Assembly (NCBI RefSeq): GCF_900104155.1
Contig: NZ_FMYB01000012.1
Location: 36,689 to 100,688 of the forward strand
DNA: 64,000 bases
Direction: 5' to 3'
Source: Butyrivibrio sp. INlla16
GTDB lineage: Bacteria > Bacillota > Clostridia > Lachnospirales > Lachnospiraceae
This document shows positions 34,239-42,523 of this stretch, piece after piece. The translations under genes and the position numbers were made by a program. Each line of letters opens with the position of its first letter. Position 1 is the first letter of the stretch. The notes under the pieces are model-generated. The model ran no database searches. It was not told the DNA's origin and saw nothing but the letters and a program-made list of their open reading frames with translations.

Positions 34239-37085
34239 TTAACCCTTTTTGAATTTAAACTTTGCCGTCTTCGCTCCGGCTTTCTTAAGCTTCTTAACCA
34301 CCTTATCGTAGGTCTTTTTGTCCTTACAAACAACGGTAATCTTTGCACCGTTTTTTATGCCCTTAAAGCTGCCACCACCGACTGTTTTAAGATTGTTTGC
34401 CTTGATTGTTATCTTACCGAGGTTCTTACAGCCGCTAAAAGCGCCCGAGCCTATCTTCTCGATATTGGAGCCAAGTGTAAGGCTCTTAAGTTTTTTACAG
34501 TTCTTGTAGGCCTTGCTTTGAACAACGGTTACCTTGTAGCTTTCACCGTTGTAGTTGATTGTATCGCCTATTTTAACTGATGTGACATCCTTATTCTCAG
34601 CCACCATCACAGTTGCATTACCGGTCTCATCTACGTGATATTCCTTACCCGCAACCTCAATATTACCGTCTGCAGGTAACACTGCCTCATTGGCTGTTGT
34701 CTGTGCTGAATCATTTACATCATTCTTAGAAATTGCAGTACCGGTCTCGGTCTCGGAGACTTCCGCCTTCTGCTGTTCTGCTTCCTGATTCACAAGCTGC
34801 TCAGACTGTTCTGGCTCAGGAGTCACGAGTTCCTCAGACTGTTCAGGTTCAGGATTCACGAGCTGCTCAGACTGTTCAGGCTCCGGATCGGGATCTGCCG
34901 GTTGTACAGGCTCAGGATCGGGATCTGCCGGCTGCGTGGGTTCAGGATCGGGATCTGCCGGCTGCTCAGGTTCCGGATCAGGATCTGCATGTTGTTCTGG
35001 CTCCGGATCTTCCGGCGGTATAATTGTCCAATGCGCATAGAGAGTCATGTCTCCGGTCACTATTGCCGTAGCTGTAACTTCGTTTCCGCCTTCAGCAGCA
35101 TCAAACCATCCGTCAAAGGTATATCCCTCAAATGCAGCCTCCGGGAGTTCTCCTATAGCATCACCATAAGCCACTTCTCTTTGAGCATCGGCATATGCAA
35201 CACTTCCACCGTTTGCATCAAAAGTAACCGTGTATTTTATAGCATTCCAATGTGCATAGAGAGTATGGTCTTCTTTTGCAGTAACTACAGTCCAGTAATT
35301 TATTTTATCTCCGCCTTCTTTAGCTGTATACCAGCCGCCAAACTCATATCCTTCTCTGGTAACTTCCGTCGGAAGACTGTATCTTCTTCCGCATATCTGC
35401 CAGATATTATCCTCAACATCACCGGTTCCTCCGGCCAGATCATAGGTCACCTTAATATTTACATAAGGTACATTTATTTCGCATGCTGTTTCGCAGGATC
35501 CATCTTCTGATTTAGCTGTTATAATCGCTCTTCCGGGGCCTGTAACAGTATATACTATACCCTCAGCTCCTTTATCCTCTACTGTTGCAACATATTTATT
35601 ACTGCTTTCCCAGATGATATTCTTATTTGTAGCATTAGCAGGAGCAATTGTGTAAGTTATGATTCCGGTATCTCCGTATTCACATTCAAGCAAAGTATCA
35701 GATAAAGTAATATTTCCTACGAAAATATTGTCGTTTTCATCTGTGACATATACGGATGCACTGCTTTTTACTGTATCGTTAGCTGTCATAGCCGTAACAG
35801 TAGCACTTCCCGGACCTTTAAGAATGTAATAGCCATAATCGTCTACCAGAATTACATCCGTGTTAGAACTTTCCCATAAAACACTTCTATTGTTAGCATT
35901 TTCAGGACTATAGGTCAGTGTAAAGCGCCCACTGTCTCCGGTTTTTCCCGTTAGCTGCTGCGGGGCCAATGTAAGACCCGTAACAGGAACCAGCGCCGCT
36001 TCTGAGTTTTTGAAAATAAGCTCTTTTACATATGTATAATTATATGCAGTTCCGTAAGCTATAGGGAATTTTGCCGAAGCATCTGTCCTTGTCCTTGCAG
36101 CCGAGCCATCGCTTATCTGCTCTGTCGACAAGTTGTAATACTTGTGCAGAGTTCCTTCATCGGTTGAATTAACATCATCCCATGTGACATCAACCTCATA
36201 CCATTCATAGCCAAGCTGAACAACATTCCAGGCATGACTCTGGCTTGATACAATCACAGAGTTTATGCCGATGCCTTCAAGAAGATATGAAAATGCCATT
36301 GCATATCCATCACATACAGCTTTTCCGTCTTTGACAATACCATAAACACTGTGTCCCATATTATACACAGTGTTTTCCGCAAAACAATCATAGTCGTAGG
36401 TTGTTATATTAAGAAGCAAGTCATGAATAGCAAGCTCCTTTGCATATTTGCCCGTTGCATTTGTTATGGAAGAATCATTAAGAAACCTTGTGCGTCCCTG
36501 CTGAATCTTTGCTGTAATCTCGTCGAATTTGGCCTGGTCATATCCTTCGTTCGCAATAAGGCATAAATAAGTGTTATATACCTTTACATCTGAAGAAGTA
36601 TATGAGGTATAGCCTGACCACATCTTAACCAGACACGCGTTAAACTGCACCATATCAGGGTGATCGTATCTAACAGCCTCGTATGCAGCCTGATACTGGT
36701 CAGCTGTGAATGCGAACTCCTCAGTATCACCATACGCGACTCCAATCATATGGGAATCTGTTATAAGAAAGCTTGCTGTATCATGGGGATATACATTAAG
36801 AGCCGCCTTGTATAATGCCCTGTACATCTTCTTCGAAGTATCATCGAGATATCTGTAGTGGATTCCTGTGTCAGCATCCATGTTCAGATTAGCTGCATTT
36901 CGAACACGAAGCATTAATCCATCATAGATAACCGGCTCAAGTTTATTAATCTCAGGTAATGGCGGATTAACATAATCATTTGATATATAGTTGAAATTCT
37001 CTGCCTGAACGTTTAAATTACTATTAAAAGTCAGCGCAAAGAAAAATATAAATAGTCCTATGATCAGCTTTAATTTGTACTTCAT
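34239..37085 (-). CDS. Large secreted transglutaminase-like protein with InlB-type repeats, Pro-rich stalk and LRR tail
   Basis: A 948-residue exported protein: signal peptide (1-28); transglutaminase core with Cys258, His284 and Asp299 (VCDGYAMAF, SHAWNVV, EVDVTWDD); two Big_2-type modules; two Listeria-Bacteroides (InlB B-repeat) modules with the GYEFGGWYTAKEGG and GYTFDGWFDAAEGG signature; a Pro/Glu/Asp stalk built of ten-residue DPDPEPEQPA units; and a BspA-like LRR tail ending FKFKKG. The stalk would hold the LRR part away from the wall, though no LPXTG anchor is present. It is the first gene of the block, from the promoter at 37178-37206. Confidence 0.88.
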   Translation of the reverse strand: MKYKLKLIIGLFIFFFALTFNSNLNVQAENFNYISNDYVNPPLPEINKLEPVIYDGLMLRVRNAANLNMDADTGIHYRYLDDTSKKMYRALYKAALNVYPHDTASFLITDSHMIGVAYGDTEEFAFTADQYQAAYEAVRYDHPDMVQFNACLVKMWSGYTSYTSSDVKVYNTYLCLIANEGYDQAKFDEITAKIQQGRTRFLNDSSITNATGKYAKELAIHDLLLNITTYDYDCFAENTVYNMGHSVYGIVKDGKAVCDGYAMAFSYLLEGIGINSVIVSSQSHAWNVVQLGYEWYEVDVTWDDVNSTDEGTLHKYYNLSTEQISDGSAARTRTDASAKFPIAYGTAYNYTYVKELIFKNSEAALVPVTGLTLAPQQLTGKTGDSGRFTLTYSPENANNRSVLWESSNTDVILVDDYGYYILKGPGSATVTAMTANDTVKSSASVYVTDENDNIFVGNITLSDTLLECEYGDTGIITYTIAPANATNKNIIWESSNKYVATVEDKGAEGIVYTVTGPGRAIITAKSEDGSCETACEINVPYVNIKVTYDLAGGTGDVEDNIWQICGRRYSLPTEVTREGYEFGGWYTAKEGGDKINYWTVVTAKEDHTLYAHWNAIKYTVTFDANGGSVAYADAQREVAYGDAIGELPEAAFEGYTFDGWFDAAEGGNEVTATAIVTGDMTLYAHWTIIPPEDPEPEQHADPDPEPEQPADPDPEPTQPADPDPEPVQPADPDPEPEQSEQLVNPEPEQSEELVTPEPEQSEQLVNQEAEQQKAEVSETETGTAISKNDVNDSAQTTANEAVLPADGNIEVAGKEYHVDETGNATVMVAENKDVTSVKIGDTINYNGESYKVTVVQSKAYKNCKKLKSLTLGSNIEKIGSGAFSGCKNLGKITIKANNLKTVGGGSFKGIKNGAKITVVCKDKKTYDKVVKKLKKAGAKTAKFKFKKG
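34786..35010. repeat. Tandem coding repeat of the Pro/Glu/Asp stalk
   Basis: About four units of 30 bases encode DPDPEPxQPA. Next come three longer units, each encoding a PEPEQSE(Q/E)LV-type motif. Such repeats expand and shrink by slippage, so stalk length may vary between strains. Confidence 0.85.
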
Positions 37086-37177
37086 AATATAAATATGACC
37101 TCATAAGAAACAAATTAAGTGACTGTCAGCCCCAACAAATAACATTTTACTCAATCATAGTTTTAACATATTTTTCA

Positions 37178-37206
37178 ATTATAATCTAGTTTATGATTTA
37201 TTTCAA
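37178..37206 (-). promoter_or_regulatory. Promoter of the transglutaminase block
   Basis: On the minus strand TTGAAA (37201-37206) and TATAAT (37178-37183) are 17 bases apart. The leader is about 85 bases. The gap from the block to rpsT (about 340 bases) is AT-rich, holds this and the divergent rpsT promoter, and contains no gene. Confidence 0.65.
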
Positions 37207-37296
37207 GTGCAATTATACTTTTTTTTATTTTATATTAATGAAACTACTTATCTATGCATATATCCGGCTTCGACATTGTTCTGAACAAAATTACCC

Positions 37297-37325
37297 TTGA
37301 CATTATAGCTGTAAATAGCTAAAAT
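37297..37325 (+). promoter_or_regulatory. Promoter of rpsT
   Basis: A consensus -35 TTGACA and a -10 TAAAAT with 17-base spacing. The leader is about 95 bases. Confidence 0.75.
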
Positions 37326-37428
37326 ATCATGGTGTATGTGGCATTGACTGTCCGTGTCCGGTTTCATAGCCATATTACCTAATGATAACGTATCAAATTT
37401 TCAATTTAGTAACAATATGGAGGAAATT

Positions 37429-37692
37429 ATGGCTAATATCAAATCTGCCAAGAAGAGAATTCTTACAAATCAGAAGAAGGCTGCTAGAAATCAGGCTGTA
37501 AAGTCTGGCGTTAAGACAGCAATCAAGAAGGTTAGAACAGCAATCGAGGCTGGTAACAAGGAAGAGGCTGCTAAGGCACTTCTTACTGCTACATCAGCAA
37601 TCGACAAGGCTGAGTCAAAGGGCGTATTCAAGAAGAACACAGCTTCCAGAAAAGTTTCTCGTCTTGCTCAGGCTGTTAACAAGATTCAGTAA
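37429..37692 (+). CDS. rpsT: 30S ribosomal protein S20
   Basis: An 87-residue basic protein, MANIKSAKKRILTNQKKAA at its N-terminus, of standard S20 length. It binds 16S rRNA in the small subunit body. The ATG has GGAGG six bases upstream; a longer frame would add 25 residues of leader. It is a single-gene unit with its own promoter and terminator. Confidence 0.97.
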   Translation: MANIKSAKKRILTNQKKAARNQAVKSGVKTAIKKVRTAIEAGNKEEAAKALLTATSAIDKAESKGVFKKNTASRKVSRLAQAVNKIQ

Positions 37693-37715
37693 GATTTATT
37701 TATACGAATAATAAA

Positions 37716-37757
37716 AATACCTCAGATATCTTCTCACCGATATCTGAGGTATTTTTT
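37716..37757 (+). terminator. Intrinsic terminator of rpsT
   Basis: Perfect 15-base arms AATACCTCAGATATC and GATATCTGAGGTATT with an eight-base loop, then TTTT. The symmetric ends also give an A/T run on the other strand. Confidence 0.95.
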
Positions 37758-37857
37758 CCCTCATCCGGCACTTCGTGCCACCTTGTCTACGCTCCGCTTC
37801 GGTCCGCGCTGGACCGACGTCCCCCGGACGTCGAGCGCCCCCTAAAAGGGGGAAGGC
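37757..37857. repeat. R1 palindromic repeat, copy C with different interior
   Basis: The left part (CCTCATCCGGCACTTCGTGCCACCTT) and right end (AGGGGGAAGGC) match copies A and B. The middle is replaced by GC-rich palindromes: GGTCCGCGCTGGACC and GACGTCCCCCGGACGTC. The copy lies between convergent rpsT and a CobW-type gene. Confidence 0.8.
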
Positions 37858-37887
37858 TTTTTATTTTTCTATATTCAGAGTAATATC

Positions 37888-38829
37888 TTATACTTCCGGA
37901 TTCGAAAAATCGATTACAGGGTGCTTGGGCTCTGAGACGTGCTCAAGTTCAACTACGTTAAGAATAGGTCCCACTCCCTGATATTCGGGAACGAGAGCTT
38001 TTCTTACCTCTGCTGTAATTTTGATCCATTCCTTCTCTTTTAAGTCAGATGCCTTATCATATTCGCATTTAAATCCCAAAAACTGCATATCCTCCGCACA
38101 GCAGGTCATTGCCATTCTTCCGGGAACAAATGCATTGTCTGCCATATCAAAGGGCTTAGCGACCATTGCTGTAAAGCTAACCTTTTTTCCGTCATAGCGA
38201 TCCACATGCTCAAGAGCGTCAAGGTAGAACATTCCATATCCGAAGTTATTAAGCTCGATGGGATCCTGGTTAAGATCAAAAGGAAGATCCTCATCAAGAG
38301 TTACATCCACCTCACCATTCATATCTTCAAAAATGATGTCCGCTTTCTGGTTTATAGCCTTAACGTTTCTCTTATATGTAGCAAGATCCTCTATTCCGTC
38401 ACATCTGTTGAAAAGGATTAGCTCTGAATTTCTGAGCTGCTCTGACAGAAGTGATTTCATATTGGTAAAATACAACTCAAAGCTAGAAGCATCTATTATA
38501 GTAATCTGCTGTTCAAGTCTCCATGCCTTGGGGAGTCTGAAGTTCTTGAAATTCCACATGCCGTTGTACTCGATAAGAATTCTCTCGGGATCGTATTTTG
38601 CCTCGAGAGCCATAAGTGTTGCGGGTGTGAAATCCTCTTCATCCTCGATAGTTTCCAAAATAGTGTTTGTAGCAGTCAGAAGCTTTTCTTCATACTCATT
38701 CTCGCCCTCTTCGCATACAATAAGGAGTGTCTCCCCTTTTGTCTTAAAGTAAGGCTGAGCAAGAGTATACTTGAAAAAGTCTGTTTTTCCGCTGTCAAGA
38801 AATCCATTTATTACATAAACCGGTTTCAT
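37888..38829 (-). CDS. CobW-family GTPase fused to a DUF1980-like C-terminal domain
   Basis: A 313-residue protein. The N-terminal part is a G3E GTPase with Walker A GFLDSGKT at residues 9-16 and ILFNRCDGIED as the G4 region. The metal-binding CxCC motif is replaced by VCEEGENEYEE. The last 100 residues (FVPGRMAMTCCAEDMQFLGF and WIKITAEV, ending PKHPVIDF) match the pattern of the DUF1980/YcgQ family, which pairs with a YcgR-type permease in putative metal export or supply. Here the two are one chain. It lies downstream of the His-rich CobW gene on the same strand. The start is uncertain: the site upstream is weak. Confidence 0.78.
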   Translation of the reverse strand: MKPVYVINGFLDSGKTDFFKYTLAQPYFKTKGETLLIVCEEGENEYEEKLLTATNTILETIEDEEDFTPATLMALEAKYDPERILIEYNGMWNFKNFRLPKAWRLEQQITIIDASSFELYFTNMKSLLSEQLRNSELILFNRCDGIEDLATYKRNVKAINQKADIIFEDMNGEVDVTLDEDLPFDLNQDPIELNNFGYGMFYLDALEHVDRYDGKKVSFTAMVAKPFDMADNAFVPGRMAMTCCAEDMQFLGFKCEYDKASDLKEKEWIKITAEVRKALVPEYQGVGPILNVVELEHVSEPKHPVIDFSNPEV

Positions 38830-38881
38830 TTTCTTTTCTTTATTCCTTCCAAACATATAAAACAATACTCCATGTACAATT

Positions 38882-38901
38882 GCCCCACCTTTCGGTGGGG
38901 C
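38882..38901 (-). terminator. Hairpin after the His-rich CobW gene
   Basis: Eight-base arms GCCCCACC/GGTGGGGC with a four-base loop. No U-tract follows on either strand, so it may act in processing rather than termination. The spacing suggests the two CobW genes can share a transcript. Confidence 0.45.
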
Positions 38902-38920
38902 CTGTTATAGTCATAAAATT

Positions 38921-40165
38921 TTAAAGCTTTTTCCTGAATAATTTCTCGAGGTTGTCCTGGTTGAGTTCTGCACCGATTACGCAGAATTTTCCTGTTACGT
39001 CTGCTGCACCGTCTCTTACTACAGGCTCACCCGGAACATAGTCAAACTCAATCCATCCGCCATTCTCATTGGGAACCATGCCCTTCGCACGAAGAACTAC
39101 TCCAAAGGTCTCCTCTTCCTCAAGTCTTCCGAGCATAGCCTCTATCTCTGCCTTGTTGTACTTGGCCGGTGTCTCCATACCCCAGCTTGTGAATATGTCG
39201 TCAGCATCGTGATGATGGTGATGATGATCATGGTCGTGATCATCGTGATCGTGGTGATGATGATCATGGTCGTGATCATCATGGTCATGATGGTGCTCAT
39301 GCTCATGTTCGTGATCATGCTCATCGTGGTCGTGATGATGATGCTCGTGTTCGTGGTCGTGCTCATCATGATCGTGGTGATGATGCTCGTGATCGTGATC
39401 ATGCTCATGGTCGTGCTCATCTTCATGGTCATGATCGTGCTTGTGCGCTCTGTATACAGTTACGCCTTCCTCATCTGTAAACTTCTCGGAACCGTGATCA
39501 TGATGATGGTGATGCTCATCAGCCTTCTTCGCAAGAACTTCCTTCAAAAGCTCTGCCTCAAGATCATGGTTTCCTTCAAAAGTATCAAGAACCTCTTTTC
39601 CTGAGAGCTCCGCAAGAGGAGTTGTAATGATTGTAGCCTTGGGATTGTGCTCTCTGATAAGTTCAACAGCCTTCTCTATCTTAGCTGCATCAGCCTTATC
39701 TGTTCTGGTAAGGAGAATTGTTCCTGCATTTTCAATCTGGTTAGTGAAAAACTCACCGAAATTCTTGATGTAGATCTTAGCCTTACTTACATCAACAACA
39801 GTAACTGCGCTGTTCATTGTAAGATTCTCGCTCTCATCTGCTACGTTCTGAATAGCTCTCATAACATCGGAAAGCTTTCCTACTCCTGAAGGCTCAATGA
39901 GAATTCTCTCAGGTGCATAGGTGTCCATTACTTCCTTAAGAGAGGTTCCGAAATCACCTACAAGTGAGCAGCAGATACATCCTGAATTCATCTCTCTGAT
40001 ATCGATTCCGGATTCCTTCAAAAATCCGCCATCAATACCGATCTCACCGAATTCATTTTCTATAAGTACAGTTTTGGTTCCTGCAAGAGCTTCCTTTAAA
40101 AGCTTCTTAATAAGCGTTGTCTTTCCAGCTCCAAGGAAACCGGATATAATATCAATTTTTGTCAT
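38921..40165 (-). CDS. CobW/COG0523 GTPase with long His-rich metal-binding insert
   Basis: A 414-residue G3E GTPase. Walker A is GFLGAGKT at residues 9-16, the CxCC motif is Cys63, Cys65 and Cys66 (GCICC), and EPSGVGKLSDV follows. Between the GTPase and the C-terminal CobW domain lies a segment (about residues 214-325) with about 50 His in alternation with Asp and Glu. Such inserts bind Zn2+, Ni2+ or Co2+ and are known from HypB/CobW-type chaperones. It probably stores or delivers zinc. The start MTKIDIISG is nine bases inside a longer GTG frame. No Zur-type palindrome was recognised upstream. Confidence 0.92.
   Translation of the reverse strand: MTKIDIISGFLGAGKTTLIKKLLKEALAGTKTVLIENEFGEIGIDGGFLKESGIDIREMNSGCICCSLVGDFGTSLKEVMDTYAPERILIEPSGVGKLSDVMRAIQNVADESENLTMNSAVTVVDVSKAKIYIKNFGEFFTNQIENAGTILLTRTDKADAAKIEKAVELIREHNPKATIITTPLAELSGKEVLDTFEGNHDLEAELLKEVLAKKADEHHHHHDHGSEKFTDEEGVTVYRAHKHDHDHEDEHDHEHDHDHEHHHHDHDEHDHEHEHHHHDHDEHDHEHEHEHHHDHDDHDHDHHHHDHDDHDHDHHHHHHDADDIFTSWGMETPAKYNKAEIEAMLGRLEEEETFGVVLRAKGMVPNENGGWIEFDYVPGEPVVRDGAADVTGKFCVIGAELNQDNLEKLFRKKL
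39190..39527. repeat. Degenerate CAT/GAT tandem repeat encoding the His-rich insert
   Basis: The DNA is a run of CAT, CAC, GAT and GAA codons in short repeats (seen on the plus strand as ATG/ATC/GTG/GTC runs). It is prone to length change. Confidence 0.85.
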
Positions 40166-40245
40166 ATTTATCACACTCCGTTCCTAATAATAAATGTCTC
40201 AACGCATATTTTATTACCAGAGGCTTTACTAGTCAAGAAACCCTG

Positions 40246-42363
40246 TTAGCCTTGGCTATTACCGTCACTTACCGCAGCTGGAGTCTGCGCCGGGGCGTTT
40301 TCCTCGGGGACAGTTGCATCACCGTTCGCATCGGGGTTCGCTGATTCCTCGGAGTTATTGTTTTCTTCATCAGCACTTTCCTCATCTGTCACTTCTCCTT
40401 CATCCTGAGCTTCGGCGCCATAACTATCCATATTGAATATTTCTTCTGAAATCTCAATTCCACCATAATTGGAAACCATAGAAGTATTAAGTGTATTAAC
40501 TTCATAATTCTGATAAACTTTCGGATAAACGATTACTGCCTTGGTTATATCTCCATGCTTGTAACCGCACGCCGGAAGCCAATACTCGGCTGTCTGCTCG
40601 GTTTTCCCGCAAATTACATTTGTATTTGTTATCTCCTTAAAAAAATTACTGTTTTGTCGCGCCTCGTTTCTGTCCGTAGTCTGATGTTTATGATCTTCCG
40701 GAATTCTATCTACAACCATTTCGCACACATCACATTTGTATTTCGTATTACTTTCATTGATTTTCATATTACCTACATTGTATTTCTTATTACTTCCGGT
40801 CTTTTCAGTCTCCTCACTAATCTGAGTAAAGTGAGGATGATATATATACGTTCTCGTAGTCTCGTAACATGAGCTTATATGTTTGTGATATACCGGTGAA
40901 GTAAAGCAACCTCCCTTGGAAGCTGATTTATCACTGACTACATTTCCGTTTACATCCTTATGATAATGATGCTCATAAGTTACATTTCCTGAACTAATTA
41001 CATGTGAGGGAATAAGCTTGACTGCTTCAATCAACTCAGCCATTGTTGCATCCTTACCGGCTTCATAGCCGCAAAGGTCGGACAGTATGGATGCCAGTTT
41101 ATTACGATTACTGTCCGCACATTGAAAAACCTGCTGTACCATTCCGGCAACTTCTTCAATCTTTGTGTTAGCCTTATCTATTTTGGAGTTTGTATCTGAA
41201 AGTGAATTTCTGACTTCGTCAATATCACTTCGTGCAGAACCAATCTGTCCCTGAACATCACCGATCTGAGCATTCACTGTTCCAATATCGCCCTTTACAT
41301 CTCCGATACCTGTTCCCAATGCATCAATGCGGTTGTCTGTACTAATCTGTGCCTGACGAACCTCATTAACTCCGCTTCCAATGTTATTAACATTTTCAGC
41401 CACTTTGTTTACTCCATCTCCAACGCTATTAACATTTTCTGAAACCTTGTTGACATTCTCAGAGACTTTGTTAACATCACTTCCAACATTATTAATATGT
41501 TCGGAAACCTTGCTGACTTTATCTCCAACCTTCTTCACGCCCTCAGTTGTTTTGCTCACGCTCTTTTCTACATTATCGAGCATATTGATATATGTAGTCT
41601 GAGTGCTCTTAAGATCATTCTCAAGCCTTGTGAGATTCTCTCTTGATTCTACCTTCTCAAGGGTCTTCTCGATGGTTTCAAGATTATTGATAACCGTCTT
41701 CTGTGAATCGGAATTTTCCTTCTTACTCTCTTTGAGTTCTGCCAAAAGTCCTGACACATCACCGCCCGACTTATCACAGCTCTTCTTTATATCACTGAGT
41801 GCATTTGTAATCTGGGCAAAGCTCTCCTTATCCTTGTCAGAATCTTTATTTCCGCCCTTTTCCATGCTCTCCTGGAGTTTCTTAATCTGATTATTGGTAG
41901 TGGTAATTTCTGAATGTATAGACTCGAGTGCCTTATCAAGTCCGTTTATCTTCTCTACAACCTTTGTGTTGTTTGTGGTTGTATTAGTATTTGTGCTGTT
42001 ATTCTTCTCTTTTTCAAGAGTTTTCTCTTTTTCCAGAGTCTTCTCCGTAAGCTCCTTCTGCTCATTCTGAACAGTCTGAACTTCCTTCACCAGTTCTGAA
42101 CTATCTGTAACTACCTTATCAAGTCTCTCAAGATAATTCTCAATTTCCTTAAGCTGATCGTTCGCTTTTTTCTGTACTCCGAGTGAGTCCTTCTTAACTT
42201 CCTGTTTTGCTGCATCCGCGCTTATCGCCGGAGTTGTCACGTAGACGAATCCTCCACACATAAGCGACGCGCCGATTACGCCAACTGTCAAAATGAGCGC
42301 ATCATGCCGCTTAAGCTTCTTTAAAAGCTCTTTCATCGAGTTACTTTGTTTAATTGGTCTCAT
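40246..42363 (-). CDS. Exported coiled-coil protein with Cys/His-rich domain
   Basis: A 705-residue protein I do not recognise by family. An N-terminal membrane segment (about residues 25-44) follows a basic start. A long coiled coil (about 50-430) contains a run of nearly identical heptads and 11-mers, VSENVNKVSENVN and VAENVNNIG. A Cys/His-rich region (about 470-610) follows: YHKHISSCYETT, YKCDVCEMVV, VICGKTEQT and PACGYKHGDITKAVIVY. The tail is acidic and ends in Ala/Pro. The spaced YHxH and CG motifs recall exported Clostridia proteins found beside pilus-like genes; the resemblance is from memory. AAAGGCGG lies 11 bases before the ATG. It has its own promoter. Confidence 0.8.
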   Translation of the reverse strand: MRPIKQSNSMKELLKKLKRHDALILTVGVIGASLMCGGFVYVTTPAISADAAKQEVKKDSLGVQKKANDQLKEIENYLERLDKVVTDSSELVKEVQTVQNEQKELTEKTLEKEKTLEKEKNNSTNTNTTTNNTKVVEKINGLDKALESIHSEITTTNNQIKKLQESMEKGGNKDSDKDKESFAQITNALSDIKKSCDKSGGDVSGLLAELKESKKENSDSQKTVINNLETIEKTLEKVESRENLTRLENDLKSTQTTYINMLDNVEKSVSKTTEGVKKVGDKVSKVSEHINNVGSDVNKVSENVNKVSENVNSVGDGVNKVAENVNNIGSGVNEVRQAQISTDNRIDALGTGIGDVKGDIGTVNAQIGDVQGQIGSARSDIDEVRNSLSDTNSKIDKANTKIEEVAGMVQQVFQCADSNRNKLASILSDLCGYEAGKDATMAELIEAVKLIPSHVISSGNVTYEHHYHKDVNGNVVSDKSASKGGCFTSPVYHKHISSCYETTRTYIYHPHFTQISEETEKTGSNKKYNVGNMKINESNTKYKCDVCEMVVDRIPEDHKHQTTDRNEARQNSNFFKEITNTNVICGKTEQTAEYWLPACGYKHGDITKAVIVYPKVYQNYEVNTLNTSMVSNYGGIEISEEIFNMDSYGAEAQDEGEVTDEESADEENNNSEESANPDANGDATVPEENAPAQTPAAVSDGNSQG

Positions 42364-42422
42364 AAAACTAAAAACCGCCTTTCATAAAAACTTCTTGGAA
42401 AAAAATAAATGGAAAATCGTCA

Positions 42423-42462
42423 CGGAGAAACTCCGGAACATTTGTCGACTGAATGCCGACAA
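42423..42462 (-). promoter_or_regulatory. Leader hairpins of the coiled-coil gene
   Basis: On the minus strand the leader can form TTGTCG..CGACAA (42442-42462), then CGGAG-TTT-CTCCG (42423-42435). The second hairpin repeats, base for base in its core, one in the comM leader (14096-14110). Confidence 0.5.
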
Positions 42463-42468
42463 GTTGAG

Positions 42469-42497
42469 ACTATACCACAGCAAAAATTCTGTGGCAA
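42469..42497 (-). promoter_or_regulatory. Promoter with operator-like palindrome for the coiled-coil gene
   Basis: On the minus strand TTGCCA (42492-42497) and TATAGT (42469-42474) are exactly 17 bases apart. The palindrome CCACAG-N8-CTGTGG (42475-42494) fills the spacer and enters the -35, so a dimeric regulator binding there would block polymerase. Confidence 0.65.
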
Positions 42498-42523
42498 GAG
42501 ATTTTTTTGAAATTAAGAAAGGC

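Noticed and set aside
34733..35510. Plus-strand frames rich in Arg, Gln and Asp
   Set aside because: Reverse reads of the Pro/Glu/Asp stalk repeat and InlB modules of the large transglutaminase protein.
39190..39527. Possible CRISPR-like repeat array
   Set aside because: Repeats are short codon runs without uniform spacers, inside a coding frame.
39209..39604. Met/Val/Ile-rich frame of 131 codons opposite the His-rich insert
   Set aside because: It is a mirror of the CAT/GAT codon repeat; its composition is an artefact.
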